Of a DNA stretch of 64,000 bases, positions 51,185 to 59,160 are shown piece after piece. The notes beneath the pieces were generated by a model. It was not told where the DNA came from and ran no database searches. It worked only from the letters and a program-made list of their open reading frames with translations. Source of the stretch: Sphingobium sp. (GTDB lineage Bacteria > Pseudomonadota > Alphaproteobacteria > Sphingomonadales > Sphingomonadaceae). Made by a program: the position numbers and the translations under genes. The stretch's first letter is position 1; every line of letters starts with the position of its first letter. The DNA lies in NCBI RefSeq assembly GCF_003248505.1, contig NZ_QFOA01000001.1, positions 124,001 to 188,000 of the forward strand, read 5' to 3'.

Positions 51185-52453
51185 TTAGTGGAAGTCGACT
51201 TCGGGTTCGCGCAGCGCGTCGAGATGTGGCCGCGTAAACAGCTTACCCCGTTCCGCCCAGGCAACGATCAGCAGCGATCCCGACCCGAACACCAGCAGAC
51301 CGACGGTAAATGGCAGGGTCGTGCCGTCGAACGCGCGCCCGACCAGGCTGCCCAGGCTTGCCGACACCGCGGTTGTCAGAAACGCTTGGAAGGATGACGC
51401 CACGCCCGCACCCCGGTGGAACGGCTCCATCGAAATGGAGCTGAAGTTCGACGCGGTGAAGGCGACGGTCAGCATCGTGAACGCCTGCAGCACCATGAAG
51501 GTGACCAGCGTTTCCATGCCGGTCAGGATGACGGTAAGGTGCACCGCCGCGATCAGGATGAAGGCGATCAGCGCGGTCTGGCTCATCCGCCGCGCGCCGA
51601 AGCGCGATACGAGGCGGCTGTTGATGAGGCTGCCGATCCCCATGCATCCCGCGATCATCGCAAAGCCCAGCGGGAAAAAGGCGCGGGCATCGAACACGTC
51701 GTAGAAAATCTGCTGCACCGACAGGATGAAGCCGATGAGGCCGCTCATCACCACCCCGCTCGCCAGCATGTAGCCGATCGAACTGCGCGTGCGCACCACC
51801 GTGCCGACCGCTTCCATAATGCCGCCGACGGTGATTCGAATCCGATTTTCCGGCAGCAACGTCTCCGGCAGGCGCAGCAGCATCCACCCCAGGATCATCG
51901 TCGCAAGGATCACGAGCACCCAGAAGATCCAGCGCCACGGCGCGAACCAGAGGACCGCCTGTCCGAAACTGGGAGCCAGCACGGGGATCAGCATGAATAC
52001 CGCAAAGATCAGCGACATGACCCGCGCCATCGCATCGCCGCGAAAGCGGTCGCGGACGATGCCGACGGTGATGACCCGGCTTGCCCCTGCGAAGAAGCCC
52101 GCACTGGCCCGCCCGATCAGCATCATCGCGAAACTTTGCGCCCCCGCGCAGGCGATGGACGACAGGATGAACAGCGCCATCGCGATGCCCAACACTTTTT
52201 TGCGTCCATATCGGTCGGAAAGCACGCCAAACAGCAGCGACCCAATGCCCAGACCCATGAAATAGACGCTGATGATGAACTGCCGGTCGTTGGGATGGGG
52301 AATCGCCAGATCGCGACCGATGGCAGGCAGGGCGGGCAGCATGGGGTCGATGGACAGGGCGTTCATCGCCATCAGGCAGGCGCACAGCAGCACGAATTCA
52401 TGGAAATGGATGTCGCGCGACAGCGCCGTAGGGGAAGCGGGCGTCTCAGTCAT
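51185..52453 (-). CDS. MFS multidrug-type exporter (Bcr/CflA-like)
   Basis: A 422-residue protein with 12 predicted helices. The N-terminal block SIDPMLPALPAIGRDLAI and the A-motif GVLSDRYGRKKVLGIAMAL fit the DHA1 Bcr/CflA group, as do the C-motif-like ASAGFFAGASRVITVGIVRD and APWRWIFWVL. It is predicted to export drugs or metabolites by proton antiport. The start at 52453 (MTETPAS) is the one closest to the first helix; 21 upstream codons are improbable. Confidence 0.88.
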   Translation of the reverse strand: MTETPASPTALSRDIHFHEFVLLCACLMAMNALSIDPMLPALPAIGRDLAIPHPNDRQFIISVYFMGLGIGSLLFGVLSDRYGRKKVLGIAMALFILSSIACAGAQSFAMMLIGRASAGFFAGASRVITVGIVRDRFRGDAMARVMSLIFAVFMLIPVLAPSFGQAVLWFAPWRWIFWVLVILATMILGWMLLRLPETLLPENRIRITVGGIMEAVGTVVRTRSSIGYMLASGVVMSGLIGFILSVQQIFYDVFDARAFFPLGFAMIAGCMGIGSLINSRLVSRFGARRMSQTALIAFILIAAVHLTVILTGMETLVTFMVLQAFTMLTVAFTASNFSSISMEPFHRGAGVASSFQAFLTTAVSASLGSLVGRAFDGTTLPFTVGLLVFGSGSLLIVAWAERGKLFTRPHLDALREPEVDFH

Positions 52454-52648
52454 GGCGGGGCTATGGGGGGAAAGGCGGATCGACGCCAGTCCCGCCTCAC
52501 GCTTTTTCCCCGCCAAGGACTGTCGCCGGACCGCCCTGCCGCATGGAAAATGCGGCGTTAACCATTTCTTTGCGCTTCTGCGGCCATTCTGTGAGCCATC
52601 GGAAAAGGGGCCGAAATCCGTTGGGCTAGGAATGACAGGGGTTAAGAC

Positions 52649-52945
52649 ATGGGCAACAGTATCAAGAGCGCGTTATTTCTGATGGAGGCCCGCGCGGCAC
52701 GCGCGGCTTACGGTACGGCGGACGATTGTTTCGACCTTGGCGTCGCCTATAGCTGCGGCACCGGCGATCTGCCGATCGACTTGGTGGAAGCGCATAAATG
52801 GTTCAACCTCGCGGCGCTGCGCGGCAGCGAGCAAGGGCAGGCGATGCGGGCCGAAATCGCCGAGGAAATGACCGCGCGCGAAATCGCCGAGGCGCAGCGT
52901 GCCGCTCGCGCCGTTCTCGCCTCGATGCAGTTGCGCGCGGCCTGA
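52649..52945 (+). CDS. Small SEL1-repeat-like protein
   Basis: A 98-residue protein with one SEL1/TPR-like helical hairpin: DDCFDLGVAYSCGTGDLPID, then LVEAHKWFNLAALRGSEQ (A-x-x-W-F-x-x-A-A-x-x-G). A helical Ala/Glu-rich tail follows. No signal peptide. SEL1 repeats mediate protein-protein contacts; a single repeat probably acts as an adaptor. A TTAACC half-site lies ~85 bp upstream. Its TGA stop directly abuts the stop of the convergent acyltransferase gene (TGATCA). Confidence 0.8.
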   Translation: MGNSIKSALFLMEARAARAAYGTADDCFDLGVAYSCGTGDLPIDLVEAHKWFNLAALRGSEQGQAMRAEIAEEMTAREIAEAQRAARAVLASMQLRAA

Positions 52946-54076
52946 TCAGCCTTTCCTGAACGGCGTCCGTTCGGTCAGCCATGCGCGGTCGGCCTGCACG
53001 CCCGCACGCTCGTCCGCCAGAAACTGCGCGACCGCCCGGCGAAAGCCGTCGTGCGGAATATGGTGCGCCGACCATGTCGGTTCGGGGGCATAGCCCCGCG
53101 CCAGTTTGTGCCCGCCCTGCGCGCCCGCTTCCACACGGGCCAGCCCGCGCGCGATGGCGGCGTCGATCGCCTGATAATAGCATAGCTCGAAATGCAGGTT
53201 GGGCACGTCCTCGACGCAGCCCCAGTACCGCCCGTAAAGCGCGTCCGCGCCGACGAGGTTGAGGGCGCCGGCAATCGCCCGCCCGTCCCGCAGCGCCAGC
53301 ATCAGCAACACCTTGTCCCCCATCGTTTCGCCCAGCAGCGAGAAGAAGGCACGGGTCAGGTAGGGCCGCCCCCATTTGCGCGCGCCGGTATCCTGATAGA
53401 ATTGCCAGAAGATGTCCCAGTGCGCCTCGCCGATCTGCGCACCGGACAGATGCACGATCTCCAGCCCCTCGACCGCGCGCCGTCTTTCCTTGCGGATATT
53501 CTTGCGTTTTTCGCTCGACAGGTCGGCCAGGAAATCCTCGAAGCTGCCATAGCCGCGATTGGTCCAGTGGAACTGGCTGTCCTCGCGGATCAGCCACCCC
53601 GCCGCTTCGAACAGAGGCACCTGTTCGGGATCGACGAACGTCGCATGGGCCGAAGACAGCCCGTGCCGTTCGACCAGCGCTTCGATCCCCGCGATCAGCG
53701 CCGGACCCTGCGCCGGGTCGCGCAGCAGCAGGCGGGGGCCGGGCACGGGGGAAAAGGGCGATGCGACCTGAATCTTGGGATAATAGCGTCCGCCCGCCCG
53801 TGCCCAGGCGTCGGCCCAGCCATGGTCGAACACATATTCGCCCTGGCTGTGGCTTTTGCCATAGGCCGGTGCGGCGGCGGCGATGCGCCCGTCTGCGCCG
53901 TCGATCACCACGGGCAGCGGCTGCCATCCGCTGTCGCCGCCCACGCTGCCCGACCGTTCGAGCGCGACGAGGAAGTCCCAGCTGACGAACGGGTTGCCCG
54001 TCCCGGCGCACGCGTCCCATTCGTCCCGCGCGAAATCCGCGACTCCCGCCCCGATGCGCACCGTCACTTCATCCAT
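52946..54076 (-). CDS. DUF482/COG3146 GNAT-fold N-acyltransferase
   Basis: A 376-residue protein matching the COG3146 (FemAB-like GNAT) family: NPFVSWDFLVALE, YGKSHSQGEYVFDHGWADAW, SSAHATFVDPEQ, SSEKRKNIRKERR, and HFELCYYQAIDAAIARGLARVEAGAQGGHKLARGY (split) near the C-terminus. Predicted N-acyltransferase, substrate unknown. The start at 54076 overlaps the GDPD stop by 8 nt, making it the last gene of a five-gene overlapping group. Confidence 0.85.
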   Translation of the reverse strand: MDEVTVRIGAGVADFARDEWDACAGTGNPFVSWDFLVALERSGSVGGDSGWQPLPVVIDGADGRIAAAAPAYGKSHSQGEYVFDHGWADAWARAGGRYYPKIQVASPFSPVPGPRLLLRDPAQGPALIAGIEALVERHGLSSAHATFVDPEQVPLFEAAGWLIREDSQFHWTNRGYGSFEDFLADLSSEKRKNIRKERRRAVEGLEIVHLSGAQIGEAHWDIFWQFYQDTGARKWGRPYLTRAFFSLLGETMGDKVLLMLALRDGRAIAGALNLVGADALYGRYWGCVEDVPNLHFELCYYQAIDAAIARGLARVEAGAQGGHKLARGYAPEPTWSAHHIPHDGFRRAVAQFLADERAGVQADRAWLTERTPFRKG

Positions 54077-54791
54077 CGGTGCGCTCGAAAATGATCTGGT
54101 CGGCGCAGGCGGCGGCCCGCGCACGATCGTCCGGGGTGCGGACGGTCCAGCTCAGCACCGGGATGCCCCCGGCACGTGCGCGGACGGAAAGGGCGGAGGG
54201 AAGGTCGCGAATGTCACAAGCCAGAAAATCGGGTTTCGCCAGCCAAAGCGCAAGGGCGCGTTCGATCCTGCCGCGCCAATCGCCCTTGCCCCGCTCCGTC
54301 ACGACAAGCCCGCGCAGCTGTCCACATCGTTGTCGCTCAAAGCGGCGCACCACGCGCGGGTCGAAGGACATGATCGCCACCCGATTCGCATTTCCGCGCG
54401 CCATGTCCCCCGCCACCGCGCGGCAGAGCGGCCCTGCGTCGCATCCTTCCGCCTTGATCTCGACGAGCAGCGGAACCGCCCCGTCGCACAGCGTCAGCAG
54501 AGCGGACAGGCGCGGGATCGTGCCGCCATCGGGCAGGCGCACGCGGTCCAGCGTCGCCGCGTCGAGCGTGTCGATCCGCTCGGGCCTTCCCGTCATGCGG
54601 GCCAGGTCGCGGTCGTGAAAGACGAAGGGCACGCCATCGCGGCTCAGCCGCACGTCGCATTCGATGCCATATCCCGCGGCGACGGCGGCTTCGAACGCCG
54701 CCATCCCGTTCTCGCTGCGGCCCGCCCCGTGCAACCCGCGATGGGCGAAGGGGCGTGCCGTCAGCCAGTGGCCGTCAGGCCGGTCGGACAA
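54069..54791 (-). CDS. Glycerophosphodiester phosphodiesterase
   Basis: A 240-residue cytoplasmic UgpQ-like GDPD. Catalytic HRGLHG near the N-terminus, metal ligands in GIECDVRLSRDG (Glu, Asp), HDRDLARMTG (second His), and LLVEIKAEG. It hydrolyses glycerophosphodiesters to glycerol-3-phosphate and an alcohol. The TTG start at 54791 overlaps the ridA end by 17 nt; no better start lies before the catalytic His. The acyltransferase gene follows with an 8-nt overlap. Confidence 0.9.
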   Translation of the reverse strand: MSDRPDGHWLTARPFAHRGLHGAGRSENGMAAFEAAVAAGYGIECDVRLSRDGVPFVFHDRDLARMTGRPERIDTLDAATLDRVRLPDGGTIPRLSALLTLCDGAVPLLVEIKAEGCDAGPLCRAVAGDMARGNANRVAIMSFDPRVVRRFERQRCGQLRGLVVTERGKGDWRGRIERALALWLAKPDFLACDIRDLPSALSVRARAGGIPVLSWTVRTPDDRARAAACADQIIFERTDG

Positions 54792-55236
54792 GGACGATGG
54801 CGTCCACTTCGACGACGCTGCCCAGCGGCAGCACGGGCACGCCCACGGCGCTGCGCGCGTGCTTGCCCGCCTCGCCGAACACCTCGACCATCAGTTCCGA
54901 AGCGCCGTTCGCGACCTTGGGCTGATCGGTGAAGGAGGGCGCGCTCGCGATGAAGGCGCCCAGCTTCACGATCCGTTCCACCCGGTCGAGCGACCCGAGC
55001 GCCGCCTTCATCTGCGCGATGAGGTTGAGGCCGCAGATGCGCGCCGCCGCCACGCCGTAGTCGAGGTCGCGATCCTCGCCCAGACGCCCGGTCATCAGCC
55101 CTTCGGGCGCGAGCGCGATCTGGCCGCTGATGTGCAGCAGTCCGTTCGCTTCGACCGCAGGGACATAGGCCGCGACGGGGGCGGCGGGCTGGGGCAGGGT
55201 GATGCCGAGTTCGGCAAGGCGGGCGTCGATGCTCAT
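54775..55236 (-). CDS. RidA-family protein
   Basis: A 153-residue YjgF/YER057c/UK114 protein, slightly longer than E. coli RidA (128). AYVPAVEANGLLHISGQIAL, then VAAARICGLNLIAQMKAALGSLDRVERIVKL and a C-terminal VEVDAIVLV. RidA hydrolyses reactive enamine/imine intermediates; the subgroup here, with a GVAAARICGLN block and no clear catalytic Arg, may differ. The start (55236) overlaps the HAD stop (ATGA). Confidence 0.88.
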   Translation of the reverse strand: MSIDARLAELGITLPQPAAPVAAYVPAVEANGLLHISGQIALAPEGLMTGRLGEDRDLDYGVAAARICGLNLIAQMKAALGSLDRVERIVKLGAFIASAPSFTDQPKVANGASELMVEVFGEAGKHARSAVGVPVLPLGSVVEVDAIVLVRPA

Positions 55237-55889
55237 GCGATGGCTCCATGGGATGAGGAAAGGGAATCGGCGGCAGGGCCTTCGGCGAAGCGCTCCCTGA
55301 TCCAGCGTTCCGCCGACGCCCAGTCGTCGATCCGGGCGTGGGCGAAGGGGGCGGGGGGCACGTCGGCGGCGATGGCGGGTTCGCCCACCATATACAGCCG
55401 CCAGACGGTGGGCGCATGGGTCGCGACCGAATGGTGATGTTCGGCAAGATCGTCGACGAACACTGCGGTCTGCGCGCCATGCTCGGCGAGGATATCGGCC
55501 AGCGGACGGCCCTTGCCCCCCTGGTTCCAATGGACGGGCAGGCGCAGGCCATGGCTTTCCAGCTGCGCCGCGCGGGCTTGCTGGTGCCGCTGCGTGATGT
55601 TCGTGAGTACGACGATGTCGGCGATGTCCGAGAGGCGCAGCAGCGCCTCGACCGCGCCCGCGATCGGCGTCTGGCGATGCATCTCCGTCTCGAAAAAGCC
55701 GAGCAGCAATTCCCACACCTGCGTGCGTTCGACCGGCTCGCCGCTGTCCTTGTGCCGCAGCGCTTCGGCAAAGCCGCGCTCGCGCAGGTCGAAATGGACA
55801 TCGTGCGTTTCGTCCAGCCACTGGCCGAAGGGAACGACCATGTGCAGCAGCACTTCGTCGCAGTCGGTGACGATAAGCGGACGGGTCAT
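55233..55889 (-). CDS. HAD-superfamily hydrolase
   Basis: A 218-residue protein with HAD motif I VTDCDEVLL (nucleophile Asp9, Asp11), a helical cap, motif II VVLTNIT and motif III/IV VFVDDLAEHH. A phosphatase-type enzyme of unknown substrate. Start and stop overlap its neighbours (ATGA on both sides), placing it second in the DUF3572-HAD-RidA-GDPD-acyltransferase group. Confidence 0.85.
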   Translation of the reverse strand: MTRPLIVTDCDEVLLHMVVPFGQWLDETHDVHFDLRERGFAEALRHKDSGEPVERTQVWELLLGFFETEMHRQTPIAGAVEALLRLSDIADIVVLTNITQRHQQARAAQLESHGLRLPVHWNQGGKGRPLADILAEHGAQTAVFVDDLAEHHHSVATHAPTVWRLYMVGEPAIAADVPPAPFAHARIDDWASAERWIRERFAEGPAADSLSSSHGAIA

Positions 55890-56173
55890 CGGATAAGGGT
55901 CTCCTGCGCCGCGATCAGCGCGGCGGGGGTGGTTTCTATCGCCTCGGCGCAGGCGACGAGGTCGGGTTCGTGGTCGGCAAGGAAGCCCAGCACCGCGCCC
56001 AGAATGGCGGGATCGCCCACCCCGGCGCGCAGCGCATCGGCATCCAGGCCCGTCAACGCCAGCAGCCGGTCCGCCCGCGCACCGTCGGCGACCGTCCAGG
56101 CGAGCGCCATCAATGCCAAAGTCGCGCTATCTCCTCCGCCATGCGGCTTGCCATTCGGTTTGTCGCAGCGCAT
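55886..56173 (-). CDS. DUF3572 family protein
   Basis: A 95-residue helical protein matching DUF3572: ALMALAWTVADGARADRLLALTGLDADALRAG (split), and VLGFLADHEPDLVACAEAI. The family is alphaproteobacterial and often neighbours divK, as here (divergent, 71 bp away). Function is unknown. The start at 56173 is the Met nearest the conserved core. It overlaps the HAD gene (ATGA). Confidence 0.85.
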   Translation of the reverse strand: MRCDKPNGKPHGGGDSATLALMALAWTVADGARADRLLALTGLDADALRAGVGDPAILGAVLGFLADHEPDLVACAEAIETTPAALIAAQETLIR

Positions 56174-56244
56174 GATCGGTCCTCGTGGGGGCTGTGGCTG
56201 TGCAACGCGCTCCAGGGTCTTTTTTCGGAAAACGCGGGTGACTG

Positions 56245-56607
56245 GTGGCAAAGCGCGTGCTCGTTGTCGAGGACAACGAACTCAATCTCAAACTTTTTTG
56301 CGACCTTCTGCGCGCGCATGGCCATGAAGTGCTGCCGCTGCGCGACGGACGCGACGTTCTGGCGCAGGCGCGCGCCTTCCTGCCCGACCTTGTCATCACC
56401 GACATCCATTTGCCCCATGTCAGCGGCATCGACCTCATCGTCTCGCTGAAGGGGGACGCCGCGCTCGCGCATGTGCCGATCATGGCCGTCACCGCCTATG
56501 CGGGACACGGGGACGAGGAACGCGTGCGCGGGGCAGGCGCGCAGGCCTATGTTTCCAAACCGATTTCGGTGCTGCGCTTCATCGAGCAGGTGAACGGCCT
56601 GCTGTAG
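56245..56607 (+). CDS. divK: Single-domain response regulator DivK
   Basis: A 120-residue receiver domain: acidic pair Glu9-Asp10 in LVVEDNELN, phospho-acceptor Asp53 in ITDIHLP, Thr in MAVTAYAG and Lys in YVSKPIS. DivK is a polar cell-fate regulator that controls the CtrA phosphorelay through DivJ/PleC/DivL. The DUF3572-divK arrangement is typical. The start codon is GTG, with no strong Shine-Dalgarno. A Pho-box-like repeat begins right after its stop. Confidence 0.92.
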   Translation: MAKRVLVVEDNELNLKLFCDLLRAHGHEVLPLRDGRDVLAQARAFLPDLVITDIHLPHVSGIDLIVSLKGDAALAHVPIMAVTAYAGHGDEERVRGAGAQAYVSKPISVLRFIEQVNGLL

Positions 56608-56609
56608 CG

Positions 56610-56638
56610 GCGTCACGCGACTGTCACGCCCCTTTCAC
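56610..56638 (+). promoter_or_regulatory. Pho-box-like direct repeats upstream of phoX
   Basis: Three 7-bp direct repeats at 11-bp spacing: GCGTCAC (56610-56616), CTGTCAC (56621-56627) and CTTTCAC (56632-56638). The PhoB consensus is CTGTCAT-N4-CTGTCAT, so the last two match in sequence and all three in periodicity. It lies ~107 bp before a PhoX-type phosphatase gene. PhoB control under phosphate limitation is the likely meaning. No clear -10 hexamer is seen at the expected distance. Confidence 0.65.
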
Positions 56639-56744
56639 GGCTTTGCCGCCGTTCGGACGCCCTCGCGTCATCCCCATCTGCCAACCCCCCTCGCGTCACG
56701 GCGCGGCCTTTCGCCGACAGCCTGCACCACAGGGGTAAAAGATC

Positions 56745-58622
56745 ATGTCTCATCTGACCGACGAGGCGCGCGCGCCCTATCGCGACGCGCAGCCCACCAT
56801 CGAGCTTGGCGACACCAGTCTGGAAGCGATCGTAGCGGCCAATCCGGGCCGTCGCAGCGTTATCAAGAACGGCCTCATCGGCCTGTCGATGCTGCCCCTG
56901 ATGGGATCGCTGGCGGCGTGCGGCGACGACGACAACGACACGTCCGGGCCCACGCCCACCCCGACGCCGACGCCCGCCCCGGCTCCCAGCTACGCCATCG
57001 CCTTCGGTCCGGTCGCGATCAACACCAACGACACGGTCACCGTGCCCAGCGGCTATACGGTCGACGTGCTGCTCAAGGCAGGCGACCTCGTCGAACCGGG
57101 CACCGCCTTCGCACCCGGCACCTTCCCGACCAGCGCCAGCCAGACCGCGCCCTGGGCGGGCGGCAATCATGACGGCATGGAATATTTCGAACTGTCGGGC
57201 ATCGATGCCAACGGCGGCGGCCTGCTTGCGATCAACCATGAATTGCCCGACTACAACATCCTCTTCGCCAGCGCGTCTTACAGCGCGGCGACCGCGACGC
57301 AGGCGCAAAAGGAGATCGCGCTGTCGGCCGTCGGCATCAGCGTGATCGAAGTGGCGAAGGGCAGCGACGGCAAGTTCGCGGTCAAGGCGGGGTCGCGCTT
57401 CAACAAGCGGTACAGCGGCAACACCGACTATCGCGTGGGCGGCCCCGCCGCGGGCGTGGTGGGCACGACCATCCGCGGTATGCTCAACAATTGCTCCAGC
57501 GGGCGCACGCCCTGGGGCACCTACCTCACCTGCGAGGAAACGACGAACAACTATCTCGATCCGTCGCGCCCTGCCAATCAATATGGCTGGGTGGTCGAAA
57601 TCGACCCCTACCAGGAACTCGCCCCCCCCACCAAGCGCACCGCCATGGGCCGTTTCTCCCATGAAAATGTGGCGCACATGACCGATGCCAACAATCGTGT
57701 CGCCTTCTACATGGGCGACGATTCGACGCCGGGCTGCATCTACAAGTTCGTGCCCGATCAGGCGTTCAGCACGACGAACCGCGCCGCCAACACCAATCTT
57801 CTGGACTATGGCACGCTCTATGTCGCGCGCTTCAACGCCGACGGCACGGGCGTGTGGCTCGCACTGGTGCAGGGGCAGAACGGCCTCGTTCCGGGCGCTG
57901 TCGATCCGGGCAATGTCAGCCAGTCGACCACGCCGCCCGCACCGGTCAAGCTGAATTTCGCCACCCAGTCCGACGTGCTCATCAACACGCAGGCCGCCGC
58001 CCGCGTCGCCGGCGGGACCATCATGGACCGCCCCGAATGGCTGACGGTCGCACCCAATCGCCAGGCGATCTTCTGCACGCTTACGAACAACAGCCGTCGC
58101 GCGGTGACCGATGCCGCCAATCCGCGCGTCACCAACCTGCACGGCCATATCCTCAAGTTCCGGGAAAACAGCGACTCGCCGCTGGCGACCGGCTTCACCT
58201 GGGAGATCTTCCTGCTGGCGGGGAACCCCTCGCTTGCCGAGGCGAACCTCAAGGGCAATATCAACGGCGACTATTTCTCCAGTCCGGACGGCCTGCGCAT
58301 CGATCCGCAGGGGCGCCTCTGGGTCCAGACCGATCATAACCTCACCGGGACGGCGGGCACGCTCAACGGCAGCGCGGCCACGATGGTGCAGGCGTTCGGC
58401 AACAATTCGATGTATTATGTCGATCAGTCGACCAAACAGTCGAAGCGCTTCCTCGTGGGACCGGTCGGGTGTGAGATCACCGGCATCGCCTACACGCCCG
58501 ACCTCAAATCCTTCTTCATCAACATCCAGCACCCGGAGGGCAACTGGCCGGTGGCGGGCCAGCCGCCCCGCTCCACGACCATCGTGGTGCGCCGCACGGA
58601 CGGACAGCCGGTCGGCAATTGA
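56745..58622 (+). CDS. phoX: PhoX-type alkaline phosphatase (DUF839), lipoprotein
   Basis: A 625-residue protein. The N-terminal tail carries a Tat-like GRRSVIKNGL (Arg36-Arg37) and then an LAACG lipobox (Cys59), so it is probably Tat-exported and lipid-anchored. A Thr/Pro linker (PTPTPTPTPAPAP, 69-81) leads into the DUF839 beta-propeller. That has NHDGMEYFEL, NHELPDYNIL, TPWGTYLTCEET, GWVVEIDP, MGRFSHENVA and SPDGLRIDPQGRLWVQTD. PhoX enzymes release phosphate from phosphomonoesters using Ca/Fe. The gene lies behind a Pho-box-like repeat and ends at a strong terminator. Confidence 0.9.
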   Translation: MSHLTDEARAPYRDAQPTIELGDTSLEAIVAANPGRRSVIKNGLIGLSMLPLMGSLAACGDDDNDTSGPTPTPTPTPAPAPSYAIAFGPVAINTNDTVTVPSGYTVDVLLKAGDLVEPGTAFAPGTFPTSASQTAPWAGGNHDGMEYFELSGIDANGGGLLAINHELPDYNILFASASYSAATATQAQKEIALSAVGISVIEVAKGSDGKFAVKAGSRFNKRYSGNTDYRVGGPAAGVVGTTIRGMLNNCSSGRTPWGTYLTCEETTNNYLDPSRPANQYGWVVEIDPYQELAPPTKRTAMGRFSHENVAHMTDANNRVAFYMGDDSTPGCIYKFVPDQAFSTTNRAANTNLLDYGTLYVARFNADGTGVWLALVQGQNGLVPGAVDPGNVSQSTTPPAPVKLNFATQSDVLINTQAAARVAGGTIMDRPEWLTVAPNRQAIFCTLTNNSRRAVTDAANPRVTNLHGHILKFRENSDSPLATGFTWEIFLLAGNPSLAEANLKGNINGDYFSSPDGLRIDPQGRLWVQTDHNLTGTAGTLNGSAATMVQAFGNNSMYYVDQSTKQSKRFLVGPVGCEITGIAYTPDLKSFFINIQHPEGNWPVAGQPPRSTTIVVRRTDGQPVGN

Positions 58623-58640
58623 TCCTGCTTGAGAAACGGG

Positions 58641-58673
58641 AAAGGGAGCGTCCGCAGGGACGCTCCCTTTTTT
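58641..58673 (+). terminator. Intrinsic terminator after phoX
   Basis: AAAGGGAGCGTCC-gcag-GGACGCTCCCTTT, a perfect 13-bp stem with a 4-nt loop followed by TTT; the T-tract continues from the stem. It starts 19 bp after the phoX stop. Confidence 0.88.
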
Positions 58674-58699
58674 CCGCCAGTCCATCGCGCCGTCGCACC

Positions 58700-58747
58700 A
58701 AAAGGCGAAAGGCCCGCTCCCTTGCCGGGGCGGACCTTTCGCCTTTT
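58700..58747 (-). terminator. Intrinsic terminator after rpmG
   Basis: AAAAGGCGAAAGG (58700-58712) pairs with CCTTTCGCCTTTT (58735-58747), extended inwards by 7 more pairs after one mismatch. On the minus strand the stem ends in TTTT followed by T. It lies 46 bp after the rpmG stop and, with the phoX terminator, separates the two convergent genes. Confidence 0.8.
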
Positions 58748-58792
58748 CAGGCAGCCGATCGGCGCGCGGGCGGACGATCCGCCCGGACGGCC

Positions 58793-58960
58793 TTACTTGA
58801 TCTTGGCTTCCTTGAATTCGACATGCTTGCGCACGACCGGATCATATTTGCGGAAGCTCAGCTTCTCGGTCTTGGTGCGGGGGTTCTTCTTCGTCACGTA
58901 GAAGAAGCCGGTGTCAGCCGAGCTGACGAGACGGATCTTGACGGTTGCCGGCTTGGCCAT
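58793..58960 (-). CDS. rpmG: Ribosomal protein bL33
   Basis: A 55-residue bL33: MAKPATVKIRLVSSADTGFF, YVTKKNPRTKTEKLSFRKYDPVVRKH, ending FKEAKIK. It lacks the CxxC pairs, so it is the zinc-independent form. The start at 58960 is standard; 17 upstream codons are non-homologous. A hairpin with a T-tract lies 30-69 bp upstream on the same strand and may control its transcription. Confidence 0.97.
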   Translation of the reverse strand: MAKPATVKIRLVSSADTGFFYVTKKNPRTKTEKLSFRKYDPVVRKHVEFKEAKIK

Positions 58961-58989
58961 GGCCCTATTCCCTGGTCTTTGAAATGCGT

Positions 58990-59029
58990 AAAAAGAAAAG
59001 CGGTTCGCCAATGGTGACTGGCGGACCGC
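58990..59029 (-). promoter_or_regulatory. Terminator-like hairpin in the rpmG leader
   Basis: On the minus strand GCGGTCCGCCA-gtcaccat-TGGCGAACCGC (59029-59000; 11-bp stem with one G-T pair) is followed by TTTTCTTTTT (58999-58990). It precedes the rpmG start by 29 bp, and no minus-strand gene lies upstream to be terminated. A TTGACA (59073-59068) could be the -35 of a promoter reading into it. It may be an attenuator of rpmG or the end of a short RNA. Confidence 0.55.
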
Positions 59030-59097
59030 CCGTTTCAGCCGTGCCCCATGATCGAGATTCGGCTGGCTGTCAAGGCTCGACGCTGTTCGGCGCAGCC

Positions 59098-59114
59098 TTT
59101 ACGCGGCTTTAACC
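59098..59114 (+). promoter_or_regulatory. CtrA-box-like motif
   Basis: TTTA-N7-TTAACC, differing from the CtrA consensus (TTAA-N7-TTAAC) by one base and the same as the motif at 39661. It lies 46 bp before a 100-codon orphan gene. Confidence 0.42.
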
Positions 59115-59160
59115 GCGCCGCGCGCATCCTGTCATCGACGGCAGAACGAGGGAAGTTGTC

